A DNA stretch of 44,276 nucleotides from Batkoa obscura (Eukaryota > Entomophthoromycota > Entomophthoromycetes > Entomophthorales > Batkoaceae): the NCBI GenBank assembly GCA_030770535.1, contig JASVEC010000133.1:1-44276 (forward strand), written 5' to 3'. Below the pieces are notes generated by a model. That model worked only from the letters and a program-made list of their open reading frames with translations, was not told where the DNA came from and searched no databases. The position numbers and the translations under genes are program-made. Positions within the stretch are counted from its first letter, which is position 1. Every line of letters begins with the position of its first letter. This document shows positions 20,588 through 30,263 of this stretch, piece by piece.

Positions 20588-21962
20588 ATGTCCTTAACCA
20601 AACAAGCTAAACTAGATAATTTTTGTTTTTTTATAAATGGTATTTAGTTTAACTCAAGAATCACTTCTTTTTTATACTAATTTACAATCACTCTAGGTCT
20701 AATCAACAACTTTGTATATGTTGTGTTTCTGAGCGCTGCTTTAGATCTGGTAGGCGACAAGCTCCCGAAAGCAAGTGTCTTAATAGCGGATATTTTACCA
20801 GCTTTTCTAGTCAAGCTAACAGTCCCTCTATATATGCATAAGGTACGTTACCATTATAGGATCACTTTTGTGATCTTGTGTTCTATATTTTCGCTTTATC
20901 TAGTAGCTTTTTCTACCAATTTACAGTTCCAGTTTCTGGGTATTATACTTGCAAGTGCGAGTAGTGGATTAGGTAACTTTAAGTTTATCATTTTGCTATT
21001 TTTTAAATATCACATTGTTCCCCAATATAGGCGAAGTCACCTTTTTAGCCATGGCAACGTTTTATAAAACCAACGTGTTTCATTATTGGGCTTCAGGAAC
21101 TGGAGCGGCTGGTTTAGTGGGTTCATTTATTTATTTGGCATTTTCTACCTGGTTTCAGTTTTCTACTAAAGTTACTATGTGTTTATGTTCAATTTTGCCC
21201 ATGCTACAATTATTGGCTTATTTTAAGTTGTTGTCTCACCCATTCGTAAACTTTGAGATGAACCGAAATGGTGGGTTTCAGCCCTTGATTGCTGGCGGTG
21301 TAAATAGTAATGAAGAAACTAACAATCAAGGAATTATTAATGGTGTAAATAATAACGAAGAAGCTGGTAGCAATAATCCAGTCATAAGAGCGGAGCATTA
21401 TGACTTTAAGAACAAAGTAAAGCACGTATTAAATTTACTACCAGAATATATGATCCCCTTATTTCTTGTATTCTTTTTAGAATATACCATCAACCAAGGG
21501 CTAGCACCAAACTTATTATTCCCTGTGGAAGAAACCTTCTTTTTAAAGTTAAGAGATCATTACGTGTATTATCAATTCTTTTATCAATTAGGAGTATTTA
21601 TTTCTCGCTCTTCCTCCACTTTATTTCCCATCTCTCAACTATATTATTTAGTTTTTGCCCAATTCTTAACATTTTTGATCCTCTTATTTATCTCTTTGCA
21701 CAAAATTCCAAGTAATATTTATCTTAATTTCTTTTTAATGTCTTTTGAAGGCCTCTTTGGAGGTGCTACATATGCCAATGCTTTTACAAAGTTGAATAAT
21801 GAACTTGAACCCCATCTAACTGAATTTTCGATGGGTATAGCATCTGTTTCAGATACCTTGGGTATTACTGTAGCTGCCCTAGTGTCCTACTTTTTAGAAC
21901 CCATTATTTGCAATTACCAATTCAGCATTGGTATTTTATTATGCAAATCTATAGCAGAGTAA
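20588..21962 (+). CDS. Battenin/CLN3-type vacuolar membrane protein (Btn1-like)
   Basis: Three exons, 20588-20639, 20697-20972 and 21031-21962, with 57- and 58-nt GT-AG introns, give 419 residues. Human CLN3 has 438 and yeast Btn1 408. Recognised landmarks are GLINNFVYVVFLSAA across the first splice, SVLIADILPAFLVKL, SSGLGEVTFLAMATFY across the second, WASGTGAAGLVGS, EYTINQGL, YQFFYQLGVFISRSSS and EGLFGGATYANAF. All match CLN3 positions in order. The protein has about 11 membrane helices and should sit in the vacuole/lysosome membrane, where the family affects pH and basic amino-acid and phosphodiester homeostasis. A hydrophilic Asn-rich loop (NSNEETNN, NGVNNNEEAGSNN) lies between helices 6 and 7, where CLN3 also has its long loop. 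The 3' end is 96 bp from the convergent factor gene. Confidence 0.93.
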
Positions 21963-22057
21963 TAAAACACATAAAAGACAGTAGCAATAATACAAAAATA
22001 ATATAAAAATTAGCATTAGAAATAAATCTTATTAATTTTTATTGTTACTATTTATTT

Positions 22058-23929
22058 TTAATTTAACATTTTGTTTATTAAATTTAAAATAAAGGAGTGA
22101 AATATGATACGGGAATAAAAAGGATGATTGAAATTGGATTGATTTAATAAATTAAAACTAAACTTTAATAATAATAAATTGTTATTATTTGGCTGGTAAT
22201 TTAAAATACTATAAAATTTTAAATTAAATATGATAAAAAAGGTTAAGGGTATTAAGCGATCAATATAGTTGCTACTTTGATTAAAATAAATTAGAGAAGT
22301 TAAAAATTGTTTGTTCATTTGGTTTAAATGGGTGATGATTCCTTTTTCTTTTTGATGAATTTCTTGAATCTGTTTAGTCTCCTCTTTAGTTAGACTAGTA
22401 TTCTTCTTATAATATATTCCTTTGTAAGATGGATATTCAATTTGTAAATACCTTTTAATAACTATTAAATACCTTAAATTCTTTTCTATTATTAAATAAT
22501 TTAATACACTATTATCTATTGTATAATTACTATTGTCATGACTGTTATTCTGATTATCGTTATTGTTGTTATTATTATCACTCTTATTATTTATATAAAT
22601 TTGATTACTTTCGATATCGATAAATTTTAGTAGCGTTAATAGCTGCTTCTTATCCATTTTCCCCATTTCTCTGAACTTCAATATTAGCTTATTAAATAAA
22701 TTGATACTTTTGACTACTAATACTGTATTATAAACCCCTTGACTCTTATTAATTAAATTTTCTAATACCCTTATTACGTTGTTGTTAAACTTGACATTTA
22801 CTGGTATATAATCCCAAGTATAATTTAAACATAAATACTTCATATTGACCTCATAGGTAATGTTGTTATACAATAAAAATTTCTCTATGTTTGTTGACTC
22901 ATCTTTGCTGCTATATTGTATTCCAATCATCGAACATAAACTTAATATTAACGAACCTGAAATCCAACCGAGGTTTTTGGCAATTAATAATCCTTTTAAG
23001 CCCCAAAATGAAATCATTAGTGCTTGTATATAATCCAAACTAATTTTGTTACTTAAAGGATTCAACATGAAAAGCAAGCGCTCTTCATACCCTTTAACCA
23101 TTTCTTTTTCATTTAAATACATCAGACCTACCACATACACACTAAATAACAATAATGGACTTCTTTTTTTTGATACAAAACTCTCATAACTTAGAAAAAA
23201 AGGCACATATTTGTTGAACTGCTCAAAAAAGCAATTGACACTTTTAAAAAACAATTCACTTTGGAACAAGCTGTTGATATTAATTCCCTCTTCTTGAATA
23301 TTGTTTGCACTTTGCTTTATTGATATTGAACTTAAAAATAAGTTGACCTCCACTTTTTTTTGATTCTTTAATAGATAGTCAATCCCAATATTGACATTCA
23401 AATATCGTACCCATGAACATGAAAATAGCTCTTTAAGCAAAGGACTACTCACTTTAATTTGTTTAGGGTTATAGCTTATCGTTTTATTCATAAATCGAAA
23501 CTGTATTTTATTTCTAAATGCTACTACATTATTATTTTGATTCAAGCACTTATCATTGTCATATAATTCACTGTTTTTACGCTCACTCTTATTATTTGAT
23601 ACACCCCCATTACACCTATTGTTGTTTAGTACATTGCTACTACAATCACTACTTTCAGTCACTACACTACTAGACTCAATATCAGTACCACTCAAGGCTT
23701 CAATGGATCCTTCGTTGTCATTACTATTAAGGTTGCTATAATTGCTTATCTTATAGCTAGCATAACTCTTCTTGAAGATCTTAGGATACGTACAACCTTG
23801 TTTTCTTTTAATACACGCACTACACTGCGGTTTCTTTTTATCACATTTTACTTTCCTCTGTTGACACTGGAAGCATACTTTTTCTTTTGATATGGGTTCC
23901 AAATATTTGTAATCTACCATCAACGTCAT
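22058..23929 (-). CDS. Zn2Cys6 (Gal4-type) transcription factor
   Basis: 623 residues in one exon. The N-terminal zinc cluster is C19-x2-C22-x6-C29-x6-C36-x2-C39-x6-C46 (VCFQCQQRKVKCDKKKPQC), the canonical Gal4 spacing, with the basic stretch RKVKCDKKK. A Ser/Asn-rich linker follows. The middle region (YVPFFLSYESFVSKKRSPLL, then YIQALMISFWGLKGL) resembles the start of the fungal transcription-factor homology region. A poly-Asn tract (NNNNNND) sits at about residue 450. The gene lies 302 bp downstream of the MFS transporter at 24232-25656 on the same strand. A regulator next to its target transporter is a common fungal layout, but this pairing is only an inference. A second ATG at codon 4 is an alternative start. 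Confidence 0.93.
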   Translation of the reverse strand: MTLMVDYKYLEPISKEKVCFQCQQRKVKCDKKKPQCSACIKRKQGCTYPKIFKKSYASYKISNYSNLNSNDNEGSIEALSGTDIESSSVVTESSDCSSNVLNNNRCNGGVSNNKSERKNSELYDNDKCLNQNNNVVAFRNKIQFRFMNKTISYNPKQIKVSSPLLKELFSCSWVRYLNVNIGIDYLLKNQKKVEVNLFLSSISIKQSANNIQEEGININSLFQSELFFKSVNCFFEQFNKYVPFFLSYESFVSKKRSPLLLFSVYVVGLMYLNEKEMVKGYEERLLFMLNPLSNKISLDYIQALMISFWGLKGLLIAKNLGWISGSLILSLCSMIGIQYSSKDESTNIEKFLLYNNITYEVNMKYLCLNYTWDYIPVNVKFNNNVIRVLENLINKSQGVYNTVLVVKSINLFNKLILKFREMGKMDKKQLLTLLKFIDIESNQIYINNKSDNNNNNNDNQNNSHDNSNYTIDNSVLNYLIIEKNLRYLIVIKRYLQIEYPSYKGIYYKKNTSLTKEETKQIQEIHQKEKGIITHLNQMNKQFLTSLIYFNQSSNYIDRLIPLTFFIIFNLKFYSILNYQPNNNNLLLLKFSFNLLNQSNFNHPFYSRIIFHSFILNLINKMLN

Positions 23930-24231
23930 CTTGCTTAATCCTTAGTATTAATCAGATCGTTTGGTCTTGTTTTTTTTTGAATAACAAATATAGTCAAATA
24001 ATAAATTGCTAATAAAATAAAATTGGGTTATAATTTTATATAATTTTTAATTTAATGCTTTATTGAAGTTTAAGTTTACTTTACTTTACTCTAATTGGCT
24101 ACTCTTGAGTCTATTCATGCAAAAAATTACATAAGTAATGAGCATGAAATCATTATAATTTGAATTAAGTATAAAATAATATTACTAATATATGATAAAG
24201 AATACTAAATTGAAAATAAAACTTCTTTTAT

Positions 24232-25656
24232 TTAAAACAACTTTTGCACATTTAAATAAAGATTGTTTTGATTTTGTGCAACTGTGTTGTTCTTAGTTTC
24301 TGGAAATATAAAATAACTGATAATAGCTGCTATTAAAAGATAGATAGAGAATAATAAAAAGGGAGAACCAATTTGGTCTTTTGGAAAAAGCTCAGTAAAT
24401 GGTAAAAATAAAGAAGCAATCAAAAAGTTACCCAACAAATTAGTTATTAATGATAAGGTAGATGCAACAGTTAAAAACTCCCCTTCAAAAAATTCACCAA
24501 TTAATAAGAATGGTAAAGCACCTAATCCAATCGAATATCCAATGATGCTCAAAAATAAGAATAAAGTTGCTAGTATTATTAAATTATAATTCAGTGAAAA
24601 AGCTAACCCAAATAATGCTACAGACATTGTTAAACAGGAGTATAAAAACAGTACTCTTCTTCCTTTAACTTCAATAATTTTTGTAATGAACAATGTAATC
24701 ATTAATTGAAATAAATTTAATAATAGTGAAATCAACTTGGCATCAACTCCTTTCAAATCTTTCAATATTGTAGTTGAGAAGTACATTATTGAATTTATAC
24801 CACTCATTTGTTGTGAAATATGCAGAAACAATAATAATAATAAGCATTTGTTATATTTATTATTTAGGAATATGGATAAACAATTTTTAAAAAATGAATT
24901 ATCATTACTTGTACTACTATTGATATTTTGATTATCGTTGTCATCACTATTGTCATTCTCATGTTCTATTCCTTCTTCGATAACTTGATACTCATTTTCA
25001 GTATCATTATTCGATTTAAAATAGGAAAATAAAATAATTTGAATAAAAGGTATAATGATTCCAATGAATAAAATAAACCTCCATGAATAGAAAAATCCGA
25101 TTAACATAGTAATAACAATACCTAGTACAATGAACAACTGATTGAATGTACCTAAAAGCCCTTTGTAGTTTAACGGTGCTATTTGAGTTAAATAGATAGG
25201 TACAACCACCATTGCTATTCCAGAACCTAATCCACATAAAGCTCTACCAATTAATAAATGAAAGTAATTAAAACTTAATGAATTGAACAGAGAACCGATA
25301 ACAAAAAATATATTGTTAAGTAATAAACTACTTTTACTATTCAACTTTGATAATAAAATGGGGGCTAAAAAGGTACCAAATAAACTAAATAAGGGTAATA
25401 ATCCAGTTAAAAAGGAGAATTGATGTTTATCTAATAAAATACAGGTTGTCAAATTAGGATAAAGGTCCTGATTGTTTTTCACGACACATTCTAAAAATTC
25501 CTTTTCTGGTAAGTTGTATTCCGAAATATGATACCCAAACTGCAAGCTTGATAAACTACCTATAATACCATATATAATTATCTTATAATCCAGTTTCCTT
25601 TCGCTTTCTTCATTCCCTCTCTCATTAAAGGACACATATTCATTTTCAAAATTCAT
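24232..25656 (-). CDS. Sugar-porter-type MFS transporter
   Basis: 474 residues, single exon, twelve predicted membrane helices with both termini cytosolic. Sugar-porter landmarks are FGYHISEYN in helix 1, GRALCGLGSGIAMVVVPIYL in helix 4, QQMSGINSIMYFS in helix 7, EVKGRRVLFL between helices 8 and 9, and FPETKNNT after helix 12. The central loop is short and rich in Asp/Asn (NDNSDDNDNQNIN), and the usual PESPR motif after helix 6 is not seen. The GYHISEYN start recalls GLUT-like and vacuolar hexose-carrier relatives. Substrate is unknown. It probably moves a hexose or polyol across the plasma or vacuolar membrane. The downstream Zn2Cys6 gene could be its regulator. Confidence 0.93.
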   Translation of the reverse strand: MNFENEYVSFNERGNEESERKLDYKIIIYGIIGSLSSLQFGYHISEYNLPEKEFLECVVKNNQDLYPNLTTCILLDKHQFSFLTGLLPLFSLFGTFLAPILLSKLNSKSSLLLNNIFFVIGSLFNSLSFNYFHLLIGRALCGLGSGIAMVVVPIYLTQIAPLNYKGLLGTFNQLFIVLGIVITMLIGFFYSWRFILFIGIIIPFIQIILFSYFKSNNDTENEYQVIEEGIEHENDNSDDNDNQNINSSTSNDNSFFKNCLSIFLNNKYNKCLLLLLFLHISQQMSGINSIMYFSTTILKDLKGVDAKLISLLLNLFQLMITLFITKIIEVKGRRVLFLYSCLTMSVALFGLAFSLNYNLIILATLFLFLSIIGYSIGLGALPFLLIGEFFEGEFLTVASTLSLITNLLGNFLIASLFLPFTELFPKDQIGSPFLLFSIYLLIAAIISYFIFPETKNNTVAQNQNNLYLNVQKLF

Positions 25657-25874
25657 TTTATTTTAGAAAAATAAGTTAAAGTATAATTTTTAAATACAGG
25701 TGTTTATTAGATATTTTATAGCAAATAAACGAATCAATGTTACATCATAACCTCCCAAAGAACACTCAAATGGTTGGCTTAAAAAGCATTAATAGATAAT
25801 GATTGGCTTCAATATTTTATAAGACACCTTAGTACAAATAAACACCTCACCAACTTATTTTGAATCAATAAACA

Positions 25875-26808
25875 ATGGCAGCAAAAGAAGAGATCATGCA
25901 GTTAATGAGACAAAGTATGGAGTATAGCGAAAAGCAAGATTATGACTCCAGCTTACCACTAATAACACGATTAATTGAATTGACGAAGCAAAAATCAGCA
26001 TTACCTTTGTTGTCAAGGTGTACATGTTACATTCAATTAAAAAGATATGAGGAAGCTGAAAAAGATGCTCTAAAAATAATAAGTTTAGAAGATAATGAGT
26101 TAGAAGCTGGGATAGTGAAAGGATGTAGTACGTTTCATTCAGCAGCCTATTCAAGACTACATAACATTTATTGCAAATTAGAGAAAATTGAGGTGGCAAG
26201 TGAGATGTTAAAAAAAAGGAGTGTTATTGAAGATGCAATAAAGAAAAAGAATCTAGAGAAAGAAAAGCAAAACAAAGAGAATAAAGAAGAGTTAGGAGAA
26301 GTCCAAAAACTAAAACAGATACTAAACGATAAAGGGAAGAGATATGTTGCAAAGAAAAACTTTAAAAAAGGAATTGAAGCGTTTGAACAAAGCATAAACT
26401 TAGCAGAAGATGAAAAAACACATTCTAACTTAGCAGCTTGTTATTTGGAATTAAAAGAGTGGAATAAAGTATTATTTCATGCTAATCAAGCTTTGATCAT
26501 TAACCCCAACTTTGCTAAGGCTTGGTATCGACAAGGTAAATATTTTATTGTTTCATTTTCTACCCTCAATTGACTATAAATAAATAGGAATAGCATTGTA
26601 TCAACTTAAGGAATATAATGAAGCAATAAAAGCTTTTGAAGCTAGTTTAAAATTAAACCCTGAAGATGAAAAAATAGAAACATATTTAAAATTGGTTAAA
26701 GCTAAATCAAAGCCATCTCATTCTCAATTGCTTCTAGCTAATGGTACTAATCTACTCTTAATAATAGGTTGTATATTAGCTCTGGTTTATTTGTTAAATC
26801 TATATTAG
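25875..26808 (+). CDS. Tail-anchored TPR co-chaperone-like protein
   Basis: Two exons, 25875-26535 and 26588-26808, with a 52-nt intron that splits the codon of Gly221, give 293 residues. There is an N-terminal TPR-like pair (SLPLITRLIELTKQKSALPL, RYEEAEKDALKIISLE), a charged coiled coil at about 108-145, and a three-repeat TPR block at about 145-260. The block includes HSNLAACYLEL and AKAWYRQGIALYQL. The Asn, Lys and Arg of these motifs sit where Hsp70/Hsp90 carboxylate-clamp TPRs bind the EEVD tail. One clamp position (the first-repeat Asn) is not clear. The last 20 residues (NLLLIIGCILALVYLLNLY) are a single membrane helix with almost no lumenal tail, so the protein should be tail-anchored in ER or mitochondrial outer membrane. 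Confidence 0.87.
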
Positions 26809-26973
26809 TCTATATGTGTAATGTATAAATTTTAGTTATTACCTATAAAAATAAAATGAAAATGAAAATGGATTTAATCTTACTTTTTATTGAATTTTAG
26901 TGATACGGCTTAATAACTTATAAATAAAATATACAAATAGGATTTTAATGATTAATTAACTAAGTTTATTCAA

Positions 26974-27456
26974 TTAAAGATATAATACTGAGTAAGTAAG
27001 TGCAGATAAGGCAGCAACTGAGGAATAGTGGTAAACACTTGATCTGGAACTACTAGAACCTTTAGACTTATCAGCCTCAGATTTTGAGGTATCCTTATTA
27101 CCATTACCTGTCTCCTTTGGCTTATCGGTAGCCTCGGATGAAGTAGCGGTAGAGGTAGGTAAAAGTTCTTTCGTATTGATATTGGCAGCTCTACAGTGAG
27201 CTAAAACTTCGCTTTCTCTATTAGCTCTTTTACCTTGATATTCTTTGTCTTCAAGACAATTATTGTAGCACACTAAAGTGGAGTATTTTTCCTTACATAA
27301 ACAAGCTTGGTCACTAGGGGCGCACTTGTCAACAACAATTTGCAATCTATCTAAGCACATTTCAATGGTTTGGACAGAGGCTTTAACGCATGTTGACTCG
27401 ACGCTACTACTTAAAAGGCTAAAGCAAATAAGGCTAAAAGGGACAATGAATTTCAT
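26974..27456 (-). CDS. Secreted, probably GPI-anchored protein with CFEM-like cysteines
   Basis: 160 residues. Residues 1-21 form a signal peptide (MKFIVPFSLICFSLLSSSVES). Eight cysteines follow: C23, C34, C45, C52, C54, C63, C67 and C88. The spacing C-x6-C-x-C-x8-C-x3-C-x20-C, with Asp49 three residues before the CxC pair, resembles the second part of the fungal CFEM domain, whose Asp binds haem iron. The first two cysteines are further apart than in a classical CFEM. A Ser/Thr/Lys-rich stalk leads to a hydrophobic C-terminus (SSVAALSALTYSVLYL) after small residues, typical of a GPI signal. Likely a cell-surface protein; haem binding is only a possibility. Confidence 0.78.
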   Translation of the reverse strand: MKFIVPFSLICFSLLSSSVESTCVKASVQTIEMCLDRLQIVVDKCAPSDQACLCKEKYSTLVCYNNCLEDKEYQGKRANRESEVLAHCRAANINTKELLPTSTATSSEATDKPKETGNGNKDTSKSEADKSKGSSSSRSSVYHYSSVAALSALTYSVLYL

Positions 27457-27579
27457 ATTAAGTATACAGCAGATATAATATTAATATTAAGTATATTAAG
27501 GATTGAAAAATATATTAATTAAAGTTAATAACTTTTAAATTATAATTGTTAGTTCAAAGTAAAATTTTAATTTCAAAAT

Positions 27580-27702
27580 TTACCTCGTTTTATTTCTTTT
27601 TTTTCTATCCCTAGAATCCGAACCAGATTGGGAATTTCCAATCATATAAGTGTTCATCATTATAATTTCTACTGATTGGGTGAGATCAATATCACGTTGC
27701 AT
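27580..27702 (-). CDS. Possible short ORF or 3' exon, unknown
   Basis: The frame MQRDIDLTQSVEIIMMNTYM continues to SRDRKKRNKTR and a stop, 40 codons in all. The same frame stays open upstream (VNFTILFKSPIINQ). The amphipathic stretch with a basic tail looks more protein-like than the background, and could be the last exon of a small spliced gene between 27700 and 27800. I could not find a convincing upstream exon or name a family. Confidence 0.25.
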   Translation of the reverse strand: MQRDIDLTQSVEIIMMNTYMIGNSQSGSDSRDRKKRNKTR

Positions 27703-28096
27703 TTGGTTGATTATAGGGGATTTAAAGAGGATAGTAAAGTTAACAAATTGAGTAGTAAATTAAGTGCACATTTTATTTAATCCTTGGCCTATAGTAGATA
27801 ATTTGATTGAAGCAAGTTAAACAGGAAACGATGGTTTTATTTGTTTAATATCAAATATAATCTAGTTTAAAAGATATCCTGATAAAATAGACAAAAAATT
27901 CTTAGTGGATTCCACCCAGATAGACAATGATCTTAATTGGCTTATGTTTGGCTTAAAGCCCTACCAAGCACCCGGATTCATTGGTTAAAAGAAGAAAATG
28001 CAAGAGGGATTGGCTAAAAAGTAAAGAAAGGAAAGCGTTAAAACAAGTGACTGTTAAAATTTGTAAAACAATAATTTTCTATTTTTTTATTTTAAA

Positions 28097-28762
28097 ATGT
28101 CAGATAATGAAAAGCAATTGAAATATCGAAACAATGGCTCGACATCTAACTATAATTTTGAAGCTGATAATTTATCTAGAGAGGAAGAAAACTTAAGGTA
28201 ATCTAATATTTACATTTATACTTACTGATATAAAAAACTAAATAGTAACTCCGAATCCATGGAAGGGAGTGAAAAAAAAAGCAATATGAAAACAAGCATA
28301 AGTTTGAGTTCAATGGATAGTTATGCAAGCTCGATCATACAATTAAGCGATCGAAGAAATTCAATCTTCAGTTCAGTACCAAGTATCAATAGTCCAGACG
28401 AAAAAGAAACTATTAACTTAGATATGACCCAAAGTATATCTTTAGATGAAGGCATACCCTCAGATAGCATGTCTCATGCACTCCACACCAGTTTACCAGA
28501 GACAGCTGCTTTAGCTAGGCTCACTTGTCAACAAGTAGATGAGATGATGAGCTTAGTTTTACAAATGATCCGAAGAATGGATATGTTGGACGAAAGGGTA
28601 GATGCTTTATTACCTACCATTACTGAAAAGGAAAACCATGACAAAGAAGAAGAAAATTCATCTACCTTTTCATGGGTTAAAGGGTTGACTTTAGCTGCTA
28701 TACCTATCTTGTTAGCTGTGTCAGTTAATTATTTTTACGGCAATAAGAAAAGAAGAAGATAA
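28097..28762 (+). CDS. Unknown tail-anchored coiled-coil protein
   Basis: Two exons, 28097-28197 and 28246-28762, joined by a 48-nt GT-AG intron, give 205 residues beginning MSDNEKQLKYRNNGSTSNYN. Residues about 35-120 are Ser-rich and disordered (SLSSMDSYASS, SDRRNSIFSSVPS) with several RRNS/SP-type possible phosphosites. Residues 120-165 (ARLTCQQVDEMMSLVLQMI, RRMDMLDERVDALLPTITE) form a heptad-like coiled coil. A C-terminal helix (LTLAAIPILLAVSVNYFYG) followed by NKKRRR is a tail anchor with a basic end, as in some peroxisomal or mitochondrial outer-membrane proteins. I do not recognise the family. The splice keeps the frame and adds 41 codons before the internal ATG at 28259. Confidence 0.72.
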
Positions 28763-29072
28763 AAGTATTATAATATGTATGTATTAGTGTGTGAATAATA
28801 AATAAGTTATCGTATTAAAATCATTATCCTTATAATTTTATTTGATTATGTGTTCAATCATCACACACTAGTCTTGACTATATTATTATTTAACTACTAT
28901 AAAATACTATCTCATCATCCTCTTACATGCTTCTGTATCATTGGTTCATTAACGTTATATTAATAATTGATCTTTCAAGTCAATTGTTTTATATAAAAGA
29001 ATAATTTAAAATTTACTAAATTATATACTTGTATCAAATTAATAATGATAAGATTCACCTTAACCTTGAAAT
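28763..29072. other. Short spacer between convergent genes
   Basis: 310 bp between the tail-anchored gene and COX6B 3' ends. Only A+T-rich sequence is seen, presumably both 3' UTRs. Confidence 0.5.
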
Positions 29073-29369
29073 TTATTTAGTTTTAGAAGCGAATACTCCG
29101 GCTTCCCTTTGTTCGTCCCATTTTTCAGTCTAAATTAATAATAAATAAAGGATTATAAATACAAAGATTCAACTTACCCAAGAGGAAGGACATAAAGAAC
29201 GATAATTTTTATAAAATTGTTTGCAAGCTGGGAAATCTTCACCTTTAGCGTTGATGCATTTATAATAATCTACATAGTTTTGCCAGCAGTGTTTGGTTTG
29301 GTTGGTGTTTGGGAAACGGGCGTCAAAAGGTGCAGTTTCAAGTTGAATGGTTACTTCGTTGTCACTCAT
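29073..29369 (-). CDS. Cytochrome c oxidase subunit VIb (COX6B/Cox12)
   Basis: Two exons, 29369-29178 and 29129-29073, with a 48-nt GT-AG intron, give 82 residues. Yeast Cox12 has 83. The twin-Cys motif is complete: [12 protein letters not shown] (CX9C), then [13 protein letters not shown] (CX10C). [20 protein letters not shown] and, after the splice, [16 protein letters not shown] match the family almost word for word. The protein is imported to the intermembrane space by Mia40/Erv1 disulfide relay and sits on the outer face of complex IV, bridging the dimer. An ORF-only view would miss the last 18 residues and add a false end. Confidence 0.97.
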
Positions 29370-29629
29370 GTTTGATTAAATCTAATTTAAAAAATGTTGT
29401 TACTAAAATCTTTCTATTTGATTTGTACGATGCTACTATCTACTGTTATTTTACTTTATTTATTTTTCACTATACTTTTAGGTTATATTAAAAATCAAGG
29501 CTTACTTTTCTCTTTTTCTAACTAAATAAAAAACTTTTTATCTCGTTTCAATTCTTTAATCTTTATCCATCACTCTTTTCATCATTATTCAAAACTTTAA
29601 TACTCAAATAATGGGATCTTATCTTTTAT

Positions 29630-29674
29630 CCAATGAATTAGCAGACTCAGGGCATTCGATAAGTTTCAACCAAT
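29630..29674 (-). promoter_or_regulatory. Two CCAAT boxes upstream of COX6B
   Basis: CCAAT at 29630-29634 and 29670-29674 on the plus strand, 260-305 bp upstream of the COX6B start codon. HAP/NF-Y control of respiratory genes through CCAAT is well known in fungi. Here it is a motif match only. Confidence 0.4.
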
Positions 29675-29862
29675 CATAAGAGCTTGCCTAAATTAATTTT
29701 GGATCTGCTTTTTTTGTTTTTTAATCGTTTAAAATTTATTTCGGTCCTATCAAAAAGATTGTTTTTTAATATCAATGATCGATAATGCAGAGGATTCCGT
29801 AATACATTTTTAAACAGATAAATATTAAAATAGCACTTCGTTTTAGCTGTATCTTCTGTCAT
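29674..29862 (-). CDS. Possible small basic protein, unknown
   Basis: 62 codons starting MTEDTAKTKCYFNIYLFKNV and ending NKKSRSKINLGKLL. The basic C-terminus is reminiscent of small mitoribosomal or RNA-binding proteins, but I recognise no family. In such A+T-rich DNA a 62-codon frame may be chance. It lies between two minus-strand genes. Confidence 0.25.
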   Translation of the reverse strand: MTEDTAKTKCYFNIYLFKNVLRNPLHYRSLILKNNLFDRTEINFKRLKNKKSRSKINLGKLL

Positions 29863-30263
29863 TTTTTTATGGTTTAATAATCAAAACGTTATTTAAGTAA
29901 CCTATTAAAATAAGGATAGATAGTTGAAATAAAAGTATTTTAATATTATTTAAAGATGATAAATGTTGGAAATAATATTATTACTTAGCCAAATCTGAGA
30001 TATTAGAAAACTAAATTATAGTGTTTCAAAATGCTGTTTTAGGAGTAGCTTTTGAACTGAACCCTCTTATTTTATTTGTTTTATAATAAAGACTAAATTA
30101 GCATATATATTTTTTATAATAATTACAATAAATGGTGGTGAAAATAGAATATTGTCCAATGAAATTAAAGCAACTTAATCTAAATTTAAAAATAAATATC
30201 ATAATGTAACATATTAAAAACTTTAAAGAAAAAGAAGCTACAATAATAAAAAGAGTGTATTTT

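Larger units (their letters stand above)
29370..30263. other. Spacer between COX6B and a Zn2Cys6 gene
   Basis: It contains the COX6B promoter side, a possible 62-codon frame at 29674-29862, and otherwise A+T-rich sequence. Confidence 0.5.

Noticed and set aside
20821-20870. A 17-nt intron-like GTACGT...ATAG in the CLN3 gene
   Set aside because: Too short to splice, and the sequence reads in frame as part of the CLN3 protein.
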